A stretch of 64,000 bases of DNA, taken from assembly GCA_036852015.1 (NCBI GenBank), contig JAANDG010000053.1, positions 186,001-250,000 on the forward strand. The letters are read 5' to 3'. A program made the position numbers and the translations under genes. The notes beneath the pieces are model-generated. The model saw nothing but the letters and a program-made list of their open reading frames with translations. It did no database searches and was not told the origin of the DNA. Below are positions 25,001-36,903 of this stretch, piece after piece. The stretch comes from Pelodera strongyloides (Eukaryota; Nematoda; Chromadorea; Rhabditida; Rhabditidae). Numbering within the stretch: the stretch's first letter is position 1; every line of letters starts with the position of its first letter.

Positions 25001-26025
25001 CCTCCTTCGTATTAGTATCATAACATGACATTTATTACGAAAACAAAATGTATTGCGCAAGTTTTGTATCGATGAAAAATAAGAATAAGAAAGAACTATG
25101 CAAATACACCCCTCAATATTGTGCATTCGTGCACACAACGTAAGGTAAACAAGTATGCCCACCCTGGTTAGCTTGTCGCATGGCGGCCGCAAAAGTTGAC
25201 CACAGTGAAATGTCCCAAATGCTCACTGGTTCAAAGGGTTGCTCTGTTTAAAATTCCAATTATTACTCTTTTTTTAAATATACACTATGTCGTTATGGAT
25301 CTGATGACTCTGTAATTTGCATGGTTCGACCAATTGTTTGACTATTGCGAGCCAAACAACGGTTCATTTTTCACGGAAAATCGACGAACCTGCAAATTTG
25401 ATCGTAACAAACGGATTGACCGTTGTTGAGTTTAGTTGAAATACGTTCACTTTCGTTGAATTATAAGTGCTATACTTGGGATCCACAGGAATAATCACGA
25501 CGTCCTGAAGTAAGAATACAACATAGACACATTGATGTAAAAACAAAAGCGAATGTGGCCATTGTTGAACGCATTGTATAAATTGTAACAGAAAAATATA
25601 TTGTTCTAGTATTTGCCGGCAAACCATTTTGACAAAAATGCGAATATAACCAGCTACAATCGCATTCCTATTTTGCACAATTACCGTGCTAATTCTCTAG
25701 ATTATTCACATTTCGTAAAGCAACGCAAATATAACTATAGACATAGAAGTGACTTGTTATAGCCACATGCTCATCTCTTATACGTCAACATGTTGTGCAT
25801 TGTTCCCCTTTCTCCTTTAGTTTTTTTATAATAATAAGTTCAGGCTAGTTTCTAGTTCCTCACCACATTATGACCAGCACGTGCGAGATGTTCAGCTATA
25901 GACGTCATAAACTTGAGATGCGAGTAGCCAATAGCGACAATTGAAACCAAAATATTCATCGAAGACACCGTAGACAATACGGAAAAAAGTAAGCACAATA
26001 TTCGTAGCAATGAAATAGGAAGCAT
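19036..26025 (-). CDS. UDP-glycosyltransferase (UGT), 13 exons, complete
   Basis: The exons are 26025-25864, 25504-25390, 24967-24900, 24744-24612, 23570-23452, 22992-22902, 22629-22529, 21577-21460, 21034-20918, 20627-20542, 20281-20148, 19839-19770 and 19248-19036. All phases agree and the total is 508 residues, close to the family length of about 530. Residues 1-21 form a signal peptide. The family moves a sugar from a UDP-sugar to small lipophilic acceptors in the ER lumen. Visible marks are G-Y-S-H-L-K-F with the probable catalytic His, G-H-N, V-Y-V-S-F-G-T, F-P-D-F-H-F-L-W-K, W-A-P-Q-K-E-I-L-N-H-P, P-F-F-A-D-Q with the sugar-binding D-Q, then a C-terminal membrane helix and a Lys/Arg-rich tail ending K-A-K-R-E. 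One oddity is S-H-M-G-M-N-S where the family normally has H-G-G. Three introns carry small repeats (family B at 21760-22177; palindromes near 22.35-22.52 and 20.03-20.12 kb). A short extra exon in the 0.4-kb intron after exon 2 cannot be excluded. Confidence 0.9.
20030..20117. repeat. Small palindromic element in UGT intron
   Basis: The ends read GAGGCCGTATTCACC and GAATACGGCCTC in inverse orientation, with a GC-rich centre. It is related to the element at 1374-1515 and to the stretch near 52.51-52.66 kb. Non-coding. Confidence 0.5.
21760..22177. repeat. TTAA palindromic element, family B (copy 2)
   Basis: It is full length, with TTAA at both ends and TTAAAGGGTCAGGCCCATTT termini. It sits within the UGT intron between the exons ending at 22529 and starting at 21577, and leaves the splice sites intact. 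Confidence 0.9.
22345..22515. repeat. Palindromic repeat of the AAACCGG/CGCTTTA type
   Basis: This is a diverged member of a dispersed family of about 170-190 bp. Its inner arms carry paired GCATATG-like blocks and its ends resemble AGC(G)-rich TTTCAAAACCGG. Better copies are at about 34555-34725, 48435-48605 and 59365-59555. It lies in a UGT intron. Confidence 0.4.
24430..24570. repeat. ACCAAATGG dispersed repeat in UGT intron
   Basis: Contains CGACCATTTGGCGACCACTTGG and the facing CCAAGTGGCCG / GGTCACCAAATAA motifs. It belongs to the same family as stretches near 0.69-0.86, 28.68-28.80, 50.03-50.22, 53.82-53.96 and 59.88-59.96 kb. Confidence 0.55.
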
Positions 26026-27390
26026 CCCGGACTAAATTCGGAATATTTCGGGGCATGGTAGACACGTTTATCGTACAGGAAAACATGAACAAAAGTTTAG
26101 AGGAAGCAAATTAAAGCTGCTGATTCTAGATTTCGTATTCTAGTACTAGTGGACTAGGTTATGGTTAATATTGTATATTGGGGATGAAAAGAAATTAAAA
26201 TAGAGATCAATTGTGTTCCTCGCCGAGCAAGTGGACAATATAAAAAATCAGCAATATTTTAACTCACAATCGGTCAGATTTTTGCAAAACGTGCAGCCAG
26301 ATTCGCTTTGCAATTTTCTTTTTACCTCTCATTCCAGTGTATTTATTCGAGCGTTCTTTCTCTCTCCGCATGTTAGCTTCAAAGCAAATAAAATATTTGT
26401 CAATTTGCCAGAGTCTAGTTTCCTCATTTTATTCATTATCTAATTTTAATCAAATGGTATATGTATATGTCCTTTGTGTGCTTTCTCTGATATAATAAGT
26501 TTTTATATATTATACCCACAACAGTTCTCCTTGAGATGTTTACTTCCTTTTTGTAAACCTTTTCTTGTTGTTCCTCATGTGATTATGAATTTAACTACCT
26601 TCTAATTTAGCCTTGACTATGACTATGCATATATAAGGTTTACAATCACAATGTTTTGCTTTCTTGTGCTATACGTAACCTCGGATTATTAAGCTAAAAC
26701 TGAACTTCTCTTCCTTTTTTTCTAGCCCTTACGTATAATTAATACGCTTTATTTTGATAGTACAGGGATATTTCAGGGACCAGGAGGGCGAACATTATCA
26801 ACGATAAGCTAATCCGGCTTCAAACAACTCGTATAATTAGATTATTAGATATGAATATACCGATGTTAATAATAATTTATTGGTAATGAAAGAACACAAA
26901 TAAGAACATGCACAATAATTCAAATAGTACATAGAAAACCAAATGGTTACCCTAAGATGAAGCGCCTTACGGCATACATACTAATAAGGGACCTAGTGAC
27001 CAATTCTGAAAAAATCTTCACTGCAAAGCACGACAAATTTAGGAATGATATTTGAAACATAAATAATTATTGAAAAACAACTAGTTGACTAATTGATATA
27101 GAAAGGCACCATTTTTGAGTAAAATCACAACTGAAACCGTACTGGGAAATTAAAATTGGCTTTATATTTCATTTGATTACACAAATATCTATATTAATGA
27201 TGTATATTCTTGCCGAGAAGCCTACTCACTCTCATTTTTTCGTTCCCTCAATACCTGCAAGCAAGTCATATTCAGTTGTAAATAAGAATTACCCTCCGGG
27301 AAACTTATGCTTGTTACCTATTACGCACAGAATTAAAACAATACATCCAACAAAACAAACCTTTAAATATATTTATTTTTAACAATTGGC
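26026..27390. other. UGT upstream region, no gene recognised
   Basis: AT-rich sequence 5' of the UGT. It should hold that gene's promoter, but I can point to no specific element. The short ORFs present lack coherent splice sites. Confidence 0.45.
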
Positions 27391-27603
27391 CTATTTCAAA
27401 TACGTGAGCAAGCATAGTTGATATGACATTACTGCGTAATATACATGATTGGACTCAATTCTGAACCCGCAAAAAACGACATCTTCAATAAAAAAAGTCC
27501 ATTTGTCGTAAACGATCCCGTGATTTGCAGGTGTAATCTGACAAAAAGAGACTAACCATAGTAAAAAAAATGAAAAAATGTGTAGTTTGTTGCTTTCAAA
27601 CAA
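27391..27603 (-). CDS. Possible small secreted protein, 70 codons
   Basis: Single-exon ORF on the minus strand. Residues 7-24 are strongly hydrophobic (F-S-F-F-L-L-W-L-V) and followed by a plausible cleavage site. The mature part is about 45 residues with two Cys and several aromatic residues. No family is recognised. The neighbourhood offers no support apart from the signal-peptide-like start, so chance is a real alternative. Confidence 0.25.
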   Translation of the reverse strand: MFESNKLHIFSFFLLWLVSFCQITPANHGIVYDKWTFFIEDVVFCGFRIESNHVYYAVMSYQLCLLTYLK

Positions 27604-28942
27604 TATTATCTTTAGATCTCTATGAAAAGAATTAAACCAAGTAAAGGAGGTCGAGAAGGCTCCTTTCTAAAAGGCAGAGATTGTGGTGCGTCTTGGGGCG
27701 TGTTTATTGGCGTACTGTAATGGTAAACTATTTGTTCTTTGATTTTTGCGCATTTTTTCGTAGTCCCCTATTTTTGAGTTGTTGTTGTGAGCTGTCGTTC
27801 GTTGCTGTATACTTTGCTACTGCTAGCTATATTAATTACTCATTCCAATTGTTTATTACTTTCTATTCAATTGCTGTATTTCTGCTTTGTTTACTCGTTC
27901 TGTTATCGGTTTAGTTACTGAACCAGCAGTTTGGTCTAGTTTGAATTTTATTGTGTGCTGCCCTATTTGGTTGGTTGAACCATTGTTGTAATTCAGGACG
28001 GTTCCATAACTAAATTATAGATTTACTTGTTGTTGTTTTGTGATACCTGGGTGTCGCTTATGTGAACAGTTGAACGCGGTTGAAATGAGCGGTTCTGCTC
28101 AAGTGTCACTCCAACTTACAAGGGATCACTTGCTATTGCTTAATTGTGTTGTTGTTGTTGTTGTTCATATTCACGTTATACATTTGTTTATTTGTCGATC
28201 CTAGGTATCACTTCGACATAAACAATACGAGGTTGAAAATACCTGTATTGTTTAGAGTGCCACCTTAAAAAGGATTGGTTGTGGAGAAAATTAACGCCAA
28301 GTGGAATTTGACCCCATTCTATTATGGTTGGACAATTGGAAATAAATCCCTTGGCCAAATCGAACATGTTTATTGATCGTGTATTGAAGTCACCCATGTC
28401 TAATTGCACCGATTCGTTTGCCGTCCGTAATTTATACTATTACGTGCTGTGGAAACATACGGACATAGTTCAAAATTTTAAGCTCAGTATTTATGCGGCC
28501 TCTAACTCTCCCAACTGTTGTTCATTTATGATGACCTGGTTTGCGCGAATGCAATCATTTTGCATGATAAAAGTGCTATTTCGCATAATTGTGTAATTGT
28601 ATAGTGTTCTCACAGACTGTTCGGAGTGTGCTAGGTTGGTTAGGTGTTTAATGTTTCACTCCGACCTGACCAGCCTTGGTTTCCACCTACAAAAGATTTG
28701 GTGACCGATCACCGACGATTTAGAGGCCACATTTTAACCTGAAAATCAGTGGTCGGCAAATAATTCAAAAAACCGAGTACCGTCGCCAAATACTGAGCTT
28801 CTCGCAATTTCCTCTTTCAAAAATCGTCTCTGTCCAACTATATGGTATAATTCTGAAGTTCAATTGCAAATGGCATGTTTAGCTTCGAAATCTACACAGC
28901 ATACAATAGTTTATTTTATTTGACTTCAAGTTTTTGGATTAA

Positions 28943-29226
28943 TTAAAGGGTCAGGCCCATTTCAAGTGACCCCTATTTTTGATGATTCCATCTGATTCTC
29001 CGTGTCAAATATAGTAGGATGCAATATTTTTCTAATTTTCAATCGCAAAAGAGCATATTGCCCAATTGGCGCGAAGGGGCGTGGCAGCTGCGATAGATTG
29101 TTGGGTATGACTGTATGTGGTAAATTACTGAATACTGCGTGAATCTTGCGCTTGAAAATTAAAAAAATATCGTATCCTACTATATTTGACATAGAGCATG
29201 AAATGGAATCATCAAAAACAGGGATC
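28943..29226. repeat. TTAA palindromic element, family B (copy 3, truncated)
   Basis: The left end is intact (TTAAAGGGTCAGGCCCATTT). The right end stops at AACAGGGATC without the terminal inverted repeat, and part of the middle is missing. Confidence 0.75.
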
Positions 29227-29609
29227 TTTTTTTGGCAGATCAAACAATCATCCTTCGATAAAAGAAACGAAATAAAGGGTGTATATATCGTGAGCCTCCT
29301 CCTTTAAGTAAAGCTGTAAGGATAGATTACTATGGGTTAGATTAGCTGATTAGCCATGTAACTTGATGACCGGCTAACCCATGTAATCCAAGCGTTGAAC
29401 TTGCACTAAAGCGTAGGCAGAGCCGACGGTAAATATATGTAATAATAAAATGCACGATTATCTTCTCAACTTCCATAATTTATCCGTTTGTTTTGAAGGA
29501 GTGTAGTGACTTGACCCTTTTACTCATTACGATTATGGTGACTTTTTTTTTAATGGACTATATACGAACCTATCTGACTACCGATATGTTACGACACAGG
29601 ATTTTTTCA

Positions 29610-29870
29610 TTAAAGGAACGCGGTCACCGTTTTGACCCTTATGTATACTTTGTGTTTTTATTAACTGCACAGTTTGAAAAAACATAGTGTTGGAAAAAAT
29701 CCGACGAAAAACGCTGTTTTCGGCGAGAAATTCATTGATTAAAAATGTTGCGTCTCGCTGCTGCCGCGTTTCTTGCAAGACATTTTCCCAACACTATGTG
29801 TTATAAATAATGAAGATAATAAAAACGCAAAGTATACATAAGGGCCAAAACGGTGACCGCGTCCCTTTAA
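29610..29870. repeat. TTAA palindromic element, family C
   Basis: About 260 bp, bounded by TTAAAGGAACGCGGTCACCG and its inverse, with long matching arms that include TATACTTTGTGTTTTTATTA / AATAAAAACGCAAAGTATA. TTAA is present at both ends. The 62-base A run starts 25 bp beyond its right end. Confidence 0.8.
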
Positions 29871-29893
29871 AGAGGGTGGATTTGTTCGAGCCC

Positions 29894-29894
<1 letters not shown>

Positions 29895-29956
<62 letters not shown>
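29895..29956. repeat. 62-base A homopolymer
   Basis: An uninterrupted A run flanked on each side by CCCC. Its length may be unreliable because homopolymers of this size are prone to sequencing and assembly error. Confidence 0.9.
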
Positions 29957-29958
<2 letters not shown>

Positions 29959-30649
29959 CCACCGCAAAAACGGTTTGTTCAATTGGATTAGTGATCAGTA
30001 GCAAGGATACTACGCAATACGGTCTAAAAGGGGTTTGTTCAATAACGCATTTAAAATGAACTAATTGCTAACAAGTTAGTTGTGAATTATAAAATTAAGT
30101 TAGATGTCACATTACATGCAAGCCCAACTGTGGCGCCATGTGTGATGTAATCTTGAAACAAAAAAATACTTAGGCATTTGCGCAGAAAATAAACACCAAA
30201 TAAACTATAAACATTTTGTTTAAATACGGTAAGTATTCAAGTCATTCTTGAATAAAGTAGCACTTTGTTGAATCGTCAACGATTTGTTTTGTTTCATTTT
30301 TCTCACAATTTTTCTGAAAATGAGACAAGCTATTCAATCATATTAGATACTGAGGTGGTCGGCATCTAATGTGATCTGCTTTTCAATAATCCCGTATCAG
30401 CACGTAGTCTAAATAAAAAATTGCATATATCAGTCCAGCTTCTCGAAAAAATTGGGAACTTTGCAAAGGCTTCCCGAAAATGTTGTCGAATTTAAAGCAG
30501 ATCAGCCCTTTTTAATTGAGTTACCAAACTTAAGACCCGAGGTCTTAACGAGTGCTCACCAAAGAACAAATTCAGAAAGGAAACAACATTATAGTCCCCA
30601 AAGCCAAAGCGTATAACGGCCTGTTTTTGAAACGTATGTTGGACAAAAT

Positions 30650-30992
30650 AAAAAAAAAACATTTGCAAATAAATGTTTATTACAATCAATCACACAAATA
30701 AATACAATGATGAGTAAAATTATAAAGCAAACAGCGTTATAAATAAAGAAAAAGGACAATACCGGAATTTCCCTGTGCAAATTTATCGTGAAATTAGAAT
30801 ACGATCAAAATTTGCGTACACAGCTTTGAAATCTGCAGTTTTACGGTATGAATATACGATGAGCGCATCGGAAAAAGTTTCCCAGGCTGAATGTATTTAA
30901 AACTTGTTTGTATATATTGTAATAAAAATGCTTTATATTAATTTTGAACATATGGTAAATATAGGTTTACTTTGATGGGCCTGTCAATTTAA
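30650..30992. repeat. TTAA palindromic element, family D (diverged copy)
   Basis: It matches the intact copy at 47214-47609. Shared blocks include GCGCATCGGAAAAAGTTT, GTAATAAAAATGCTT and ATAGGTTTACTTTGATGGGC. The ends have decayed and the left terminus is missing. Confidence 0.65.
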
Positions 30993-31818
30993 TAAAAAAA
31001 ACGTCTTCGCAGATTTTGCAGATTTTATTATTTGCGTCAATTTGAACAAGGCAACTAAATGTAAATATTGTTTCTAATTCTTCCGGCTTTTCTTTCGAAA
31101 TATCATTTGCGCATAACTTGGGCAGGCACTTTTTTGCATTTTTGTTCGTGTTCTTCTTATTTAGTCGGGTTCTTAATGTTAATCCTATCATTCGTTCTCT
31201 TGCAAAAAAAATTTCTGCAACATTTACTATAAGTCTGCGACATTAATTGTTATAGTAACAAAGTGGAAACAATGTTGGGCAAAAACTACACACAATTTAC
31301 GAACAAAGGCGACGAGTCTACGAGTTTGGCTTAACACAAACTATATAAGTGCAAAAAAAACGCAAAACACACAGTAGTTTTGTTGAAAGAAATCACTTAC
31401 TTCATTTTGTTAATCTCCAGAAAAAACCTTTGCGTCGGCAAAAGGTTTATCTACGCACTAGTGTCTAATATTGTCACGCTGTTTGCTGCTAATGACTAAC
31501 AATAAGTGTCAATATCGAGCCGTGAAGTGCGCTAGAAACTGCTGAAATCATAGATAATGTTTTCAGAATCCTACTTGCTTTCAAACGAATATAGGATTTA
31601 TCATTTATATAGTAACTCCTATTCTTCAAACAAGTGATACAGAAAGCGTGTGGTGTGTCGGTCGGGCGAGTACGCGGCCCTCAAGGAAAGGGTTCAAAGA
31701 ACACCTCAAAACAAGAACGTCCAGACCCAGAGCAAGAGAGTAAGAGAATAAATACTTTTCAATAAAGTTTCATCCCTTGCGTTTGTTTTTATGCTCGCTT
31801 CTCTTAGAAAAATTGGTC

Positions 31819-32171
31819 TTAAAAGGGTCAGGCCCATTTCAAATGACCCCTATTTTTGACGATTCCATCCGATTCTCCATGTCAAATATAGTACGATGCA
31901 ATATTTTTCTAATTTTCAAGCTCAAAACACACTATTCAGCAATTTAGTCATACCCAACTATCTATCGCAGTTGGTACGTCCATTCGCGCTGATTGGCCAA
32001 AATCGCAATTGCCACGCCCAAAGAGCATGACTGACTATGGTAAATTGCTGAATACTGCGTGAATTTTGCGCTTGAAAATTAGAAGAATATCGTATATTAC
32101 TATATTTGACGTGGAGAATCAGATGGAATCATAAAAAATAGGGGTCACCTGAAATGGGCCTGACCCTTTAA
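31819..32171. repeat. TTAA palindromic element, family B (copy 4)
   Basis: It is full length with TTAA at both ends. The left end reads TTAAAAGGGTCAGGCCC and the right end GGGCCTGACCCTTTAA. It is shorter than copies 1 and 2 in the middle. Confidence 0.85.
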
Positions 32172-32555
32172 TTTGCCGTGAAATTAGACGTTTTGAGACA
32201 ACGTAGTAATTTCACGCGGCGAAGTACTAGACCCCCTCTTCATGTTGCGAAACCTGCCTCTTGTTTTCCCGTAGTCCGTAGTGTATGTGCCATACAACCA
32301 CACTCCTCCACGAGCTCTATTTCATAAAGTACATCGTAGTAGGGTGAGATTGCGTTGTTTGCTAAATAACAGCATGTGGACGCATCATGCTAATACCTCA
32401 AAATTCCCAATTAAGACACGGATCTGTAGCAAAGGCGATTTAGCGCCTTAAAAGTTATGGCCAACAATATGGAGTGTTGCTAATGGTAAGCAGGGTATTA
32501 AGTAGATCCGAAGCTGGAAATTCGGGTGTTTATCCGATTGTATAATTGGAATCAC

Positions 32556-32830
32556 ATAAGATCTATAAGCATTATAGGTGTATATCCTCATCAGATCTAT
32601 AAGCATTATAGGTATATGTCCTCATCAGATCTTAAGCATTATAGCTATATATCCTCATCAGATCTATAAGCATTATAGGTATACATATATCCTCATCAGA
32701 TCTATAAGCATTATAGGTATATATCCTCATCAGATCTATAAGCATTATAGGTATATATCCTCATCAGATCTATAAGCATTATAGGTATAGGTAGCAATAG
32801 GTAAACTGACCTCATCATATCTATAAGCGT
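32556..32830. repeat. Minisatellite, about 34-bp unit, seven to eight copies
   Basis: The tandem unit is CTCATCAGATCTATAAGCAT followed by TATAGGTATATATC, with small length changes between copies. It reads through as a repetitive ORF on the plus strand (I-Y-K-H-Y-R-Y), which is a by-product of the repeat and not a gene. Confidence 0.9.
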
Positions 32831-33110
32831 TACAGGTAAACTGTCATACGATTGCTAGTAAAATAAGTGCGTGTAAACATATATAACATCGGTGGACATT
32901 CGTATGTAGCCGGATGATGTTATTTGCAGGTATCTGCTTTCTACGTGACGATTTGCGTGTAAATAACATTACTACAGCACACCAGGCAGCACTACAGCAA
33001 TTTTTATGCGCAACATTCACGCAGTAACCAGCAATTTACCATAGTCAGGGATACCCATCAATCTATCGCAATTGTCACGCTCATTGGCCAATATAGCAAG
33101 TACCACACCC

Positions 33111-34086
33111 AATCTTATTATATAAAGGAGAAGAGTTTGTTTGTCGTTTTTTGTGAACGGGACGAAGCCTTTTCATAAATATATATATATATCCGCAATC
33201 GAAAGAGAACCATACAAAATCTTTCCCGCTGGCTGGATTCGAACCCACATGCATACAAACGGCTGGTATAGCATATTGCATAATAGCCAATCGGCGCGAA
33301 TGGGGTGTACTGTATTCGATTCAGAGACTCAGATGGAGAACTGAAAAATAGACTGCGCTGAGGTGAGCTACAGTAAAATATCTGCGACTCGGTTTTCACC
33401 ATTACAACAATGTAATGAGGCGCCTTCAGAGAGGAATTTCTTCACAAGACTGCAACTTTTTTGCATATTCGATCTATGTAGTACCAGACGGCTACCGCCG
33501 CCTGAGGCGGCATTTTTTTTAAAGGGAATGTCAAGCCGGTTTTTCATGTTGGGCTCAAAAAAAAGCTTATGTTTGGAAGGTAAGGAAAGTGAAAATAAAA
33601 ATAAACAAAAACTTTCATATAAGAAGAAAAACTATTTCAAATCCCTCCAAAAAACTCCTTCAATATGGGATTCTGGTCATTTGGACAAAATCAGAACTAT
33701 TCTGTGTCCGCAGGACCGTTTGCTGTTAGACAGCAAAGAAAAAGAGGAGGGCGCGAGAGAAATTTTTTTAAGTCAGCAAAGAAAAAGAGGAGAGCGCGAG
33801 AGAAATTTTGTAAACTACGGTATTTGTGACAGCGTGTTATAGAATATCTGTGAATCAGGCTTGACATTCGCTTTAAGTATACTAAGCAAACGATAAGTGC
33901 GCATATTTATATGAAACGCCTGAAGCGTATATTCCAACGTTTGTGATAAGAGATCTATTTTTTTTTTAAATATGCGAACAGTTGTCTACTTATACCAAAT
34001 GCCTGAAACGTAGAAAAATTCGTTGTGGACGTAATCACAAATAAATTCACCCGGCCACAAACTCTTCTCCTTTATATAATAAGATT
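33111..34086. repeat. 976-bp element with 29-bp terminal inverted repeats
   Basis: The left end AATCTTATTATATAAAGGAG (continuing AAGAGTTTG) is matched in inverse at the right end (CTCCTTTATATAATAAGATT). Inside are a minus-strand tRNA-like segment with a perfect box B (GGTTCGAATCC, near 33235) and a direct repeat of CAGCAAAGAAAAAGAGGAG at about 33732 and 33775. A 159-codon plus-strand ORF (33363-33842) is Lys/Ser-rich without a domain, and I do not call it a gene. Confidence 0.6.
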
Positions 34087-34554
34087 GTCCACTGACTAAA
34101 CCAAAAGCGCGCGTAAGTTGACAATAACTCAGAATCTGTATCACCAAGAATACCCCCTCACAAGATATTGAAATCGTAAGGAAAAAAACTGACCCCGCGT
34201 TCAGTTCAATCACCTAGAATACTAATTTGCAAATCCTTCTAGATTTTTTCGTTCTTTGTCACAAAATTGATGCGCACATATATTATTATTATATTGATAT
34301 ATGATATTTCGGTGAAAACCAATGTGAACAATATAAATATTTATTAATTAGACAATAGCTGAACTCGTTGAATAACCCGTATAGTTTAACAGTTTACTTA
34401 AATTTGAAAATTAATTTTACTAGTAAGTTTGAGAGAGAATTGTTGGTGACTAGGGCACTATAAGGAATGCAACGAACATGACAGCAAATTTAACATTATC
34501 TAGAAATTTGCCAAATTATTGCTATATATTTTAAAGCACCATAACTATAACATC

Positions 34555-34725
34555 CGCTTTTTGAAACGAATGACTGACATCTGCATTCCTATGTATTTAT
34601 GCAAAGTGAGCCCGATTGTGCTCTAGTTTTATTCTAATCACACACATTTGCATATGAATATATGCATGGGAATGCAGTTATGCAAAATCCGTTTTAAAAA
34701 CCAGCTGTTGAACCGCTTTAAAGAG
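34555..34725. repeat. Palindromic repeat of the AAACCGG/CGCTTTA type
   Basis: The left end reads ATCCGCTTTTTGAAACG and the right CGTTTTAAAAACCAGCTG...CGCTTTA. The inner arms carry ATTCCTATGTATTTATGCA and TGCATGGGAATGCAG. It is the same family as at about 48435-48605 and 59365-59555. Confidence 0.6.
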
Positions 34726-35123
34726 AAAAACAAAAAGGGTATCGCAAGTAAAGCAGTCGGATTTTAGTACATAATCGGTCATATTACTAATGTAAGACTC
34801 CTACATTTAAATACTGCTCTAAATAGGTCTGAATTATTACTATAATAGTTGAGGCAAATGGTTGGATGCAAAGGACCAAAGTGATCTTGTCGAGAAGATA
34901 GTTTGTGTAGTCCTGGCGGAAAGAGCCGACAACGCTACTTTTCTTGAAGTTCCTGACGATTTATACTGAAGTTGCGACTTCGTAGTAAATATTTTACTTG
35001 AGCGCCCAACCATACGTGACGACGAGGAAAACGGTGAACCTTCTGCAATGGAAAGATTTACTCATCGGAACATATTAGTCAATTTTCAATTCACCGATTT
35101 TTACTTTGACGTCAAGATGTCCA

Positions 35124-36903
35124 TCAGTTAGAAAATGTGAAACTTTCAATCTTCTCAAAGGATAAGTTCCAAAAGTCTAAGAACCTAGCAAGCGTACATC
35201 TAACATGGCTGCCCAAAAGTGTAGTTTCTCGGTAGTTTACTGTAATTTTATTCAAGCATGCGATCCTTACCATAAGTTTGTAACAGTCCAGTCCAGTTGT
35301 ATGAAATCTTCATAGTTGTGGCCAACGTTGGTTTGTTAATAGAGTTGAATTGAAATAAATCCGTGTCGATCTCGAATATCATTCGCTTGAGTATTTGTGA
35401 CGAGTAGCATAGTAAGGCCCGCCGGGGTCCTTATGTACGGTCGGCCAGTGGCCCAATAGCCCCGCCCTCCCAGGATCTGGGTCTCATGAGCTGCTTTTCT
35501 AGCCTTCTCAGAAAGAAATGCAGATCTGAGCGGGCGGGACAGGACATCAACTATTCGAGCGAATTAATGAAGCCCATCATTCTAGTAAAATCACACTGGT
35601 GACAAATCAACATTCACATGTTGATGTTGTAGACAATAATGTGTAACTGAATTCCTCAAAAACCGTGTGTGTAGAAGAGAAGCAATATCAATATTTAGGA
35701 ACTGTTGAGTGGGTGTGGGCACTTGCTTGCAGTGGATGGCTTGTAGAAGTCATTTGAATTTGACAGGGTAGTAAGGGAAAGCTACAGAGACAGACATACA
35801 TCTTTGTGGCGTGGAACAAACTATTATTATTGTGCAAGCCGCATTCCACAACACTCAAAACACGCGAGTTGTCATCACACTGGTCCCTGAGACCTGAGAG
35901 TGCTACAGTAGTCATATAAAGTAATTATGTAGCACTTGGTTCTTTGCTGTGCAAAGCGCAAAAATATATCTACGCACATGTTAACGTCATTGTGCAGCTA
36001 CTTCATTGTGCCCCTATGGGCGCTGTTCTCGGGAGCCAAGGAATACCAATTGCCACCTCCCTCGAAGCATATCTCAAGTCAAACAATAGCAACAACCACA
36101 TCAGTTCACAAACAAGACGACAAAAACAATAATTTTATCAAAGGGTGAACAAGGTGATCATTGAAGCGGAACAGTGCTCGGGAAGGTACGAGGAGTACCA
36201 TCAATCCGGAAGTCTTGAGAACTAAAGTAAATAATTATCAGCTGTAATTATAATTCTTAGAATCCCCCCATTACCAATGATTCACATCATACATCGAAAT
36301 GACAACCTTGAAAGCAAGTTCAGAAACTGACAATACTAAAATCAAGTTACCTGAGAGAACGTATTGATAGTAGAGTGTTGATAGGAAAGGGGTTCCTGGA
36401 GTCGGTTCCTCTCGGATATGGCGCAGCGCTATAGCGACATGAATTTAGTCACCCAACCACAGTCATCAGCAGTAAAAACGTCATAATCAAAAAAGGTCAT
36501 TTTCTCTCTCTCTCTCTCGACTTCCCGGTTATTGATGTGCAGGTTCTAACACGGGCGCCTCTCTTCAGCACTGGATTACGGTACTTCTAACGCGTTTTAT
36601 AGTTGTGTACGAAGTGCGCAACAGGCGCTATGGCCATTATACACGGCAATTATATTATCCCGACTTTCGGTTTATCCTATTCTTGCATTTAATCAGGCGA
36701 TTTAGTCAGTCAGCATGCAATTTTAAATAGTCTTTTATAATACTAGCAAAATGTTTCAATTTACAAAGCCTAATGCATTTGCATATGCATATTCTGCCTT
36801 AATATGCCTTAATACGATAATACGGATTGTCGGGCTATGGCCGTGTCTAATACTAGCTATAACTGCACAATGACGTTCCCATGTGTAAAACTTGTATGGA
36901 GAA
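35124..36903 (-). CDS. Candidate multi-exon gene of unknown family (partial model)
   Basis: Five stretches join in phase with GT/AG sites: 36903-36854, 36428-36351, 36221-36199, 35385-35271 and 35176-35124, where a TGA ends the frame. The first three encode T-W-E-R-H-C-A-V-I-A, then T-L-R-H-I-R-E-E-P-T-P-G, then V-L-K-T-S-G-L-M. The fourth encodes F-E-I-D-T-D-L-F-Q-F and M-K-I-S-Y-N-W-T-G-L-L with one N-glycosylation site. The E-R-H-C-A-V motif recalls the end of TM3 in nematode serpentine receptors, but no further membrane segments follow, so I do not assign a family. An upstream ORF at 37593-37410 starts with a strong signal-peptide-like stretch (M-K-C-Q-F-L-V-L-V-F-V-L-I-F) and could be the first exon; I could not connect it. 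The phase agreement is the main support. Confidence 0.35.

Larger units (their letters stand above)
27604..30950. other. Repeat-rich gene-free region
   Basis: It holds (GTT)n near 28.15 kb, an ACCAAATGG-family repeat near 28.7 kb, a truncated family B TTAA element (28943-29226), a TTAA element at 29610-29870 and a 62-base A run. Two overlapping ORFs of 70-90 codons on opposite strands at 28188-28596 have coding-like composition, but no domain or splice support was found. Confidence 0.4.

Noticed and set aside
29794..30001. Poly-Phe / poly-Lys ORFs around 29.9 kb
   Set aside because: They are products of the 62-base A run.
33363..33842. 159-codon ORF as a transposase
   Set aside because: No D-D-E type motif or zinc finger is visible. 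The Lys/Glu-rich part comes from a direct repeat of an A/G-rich block.
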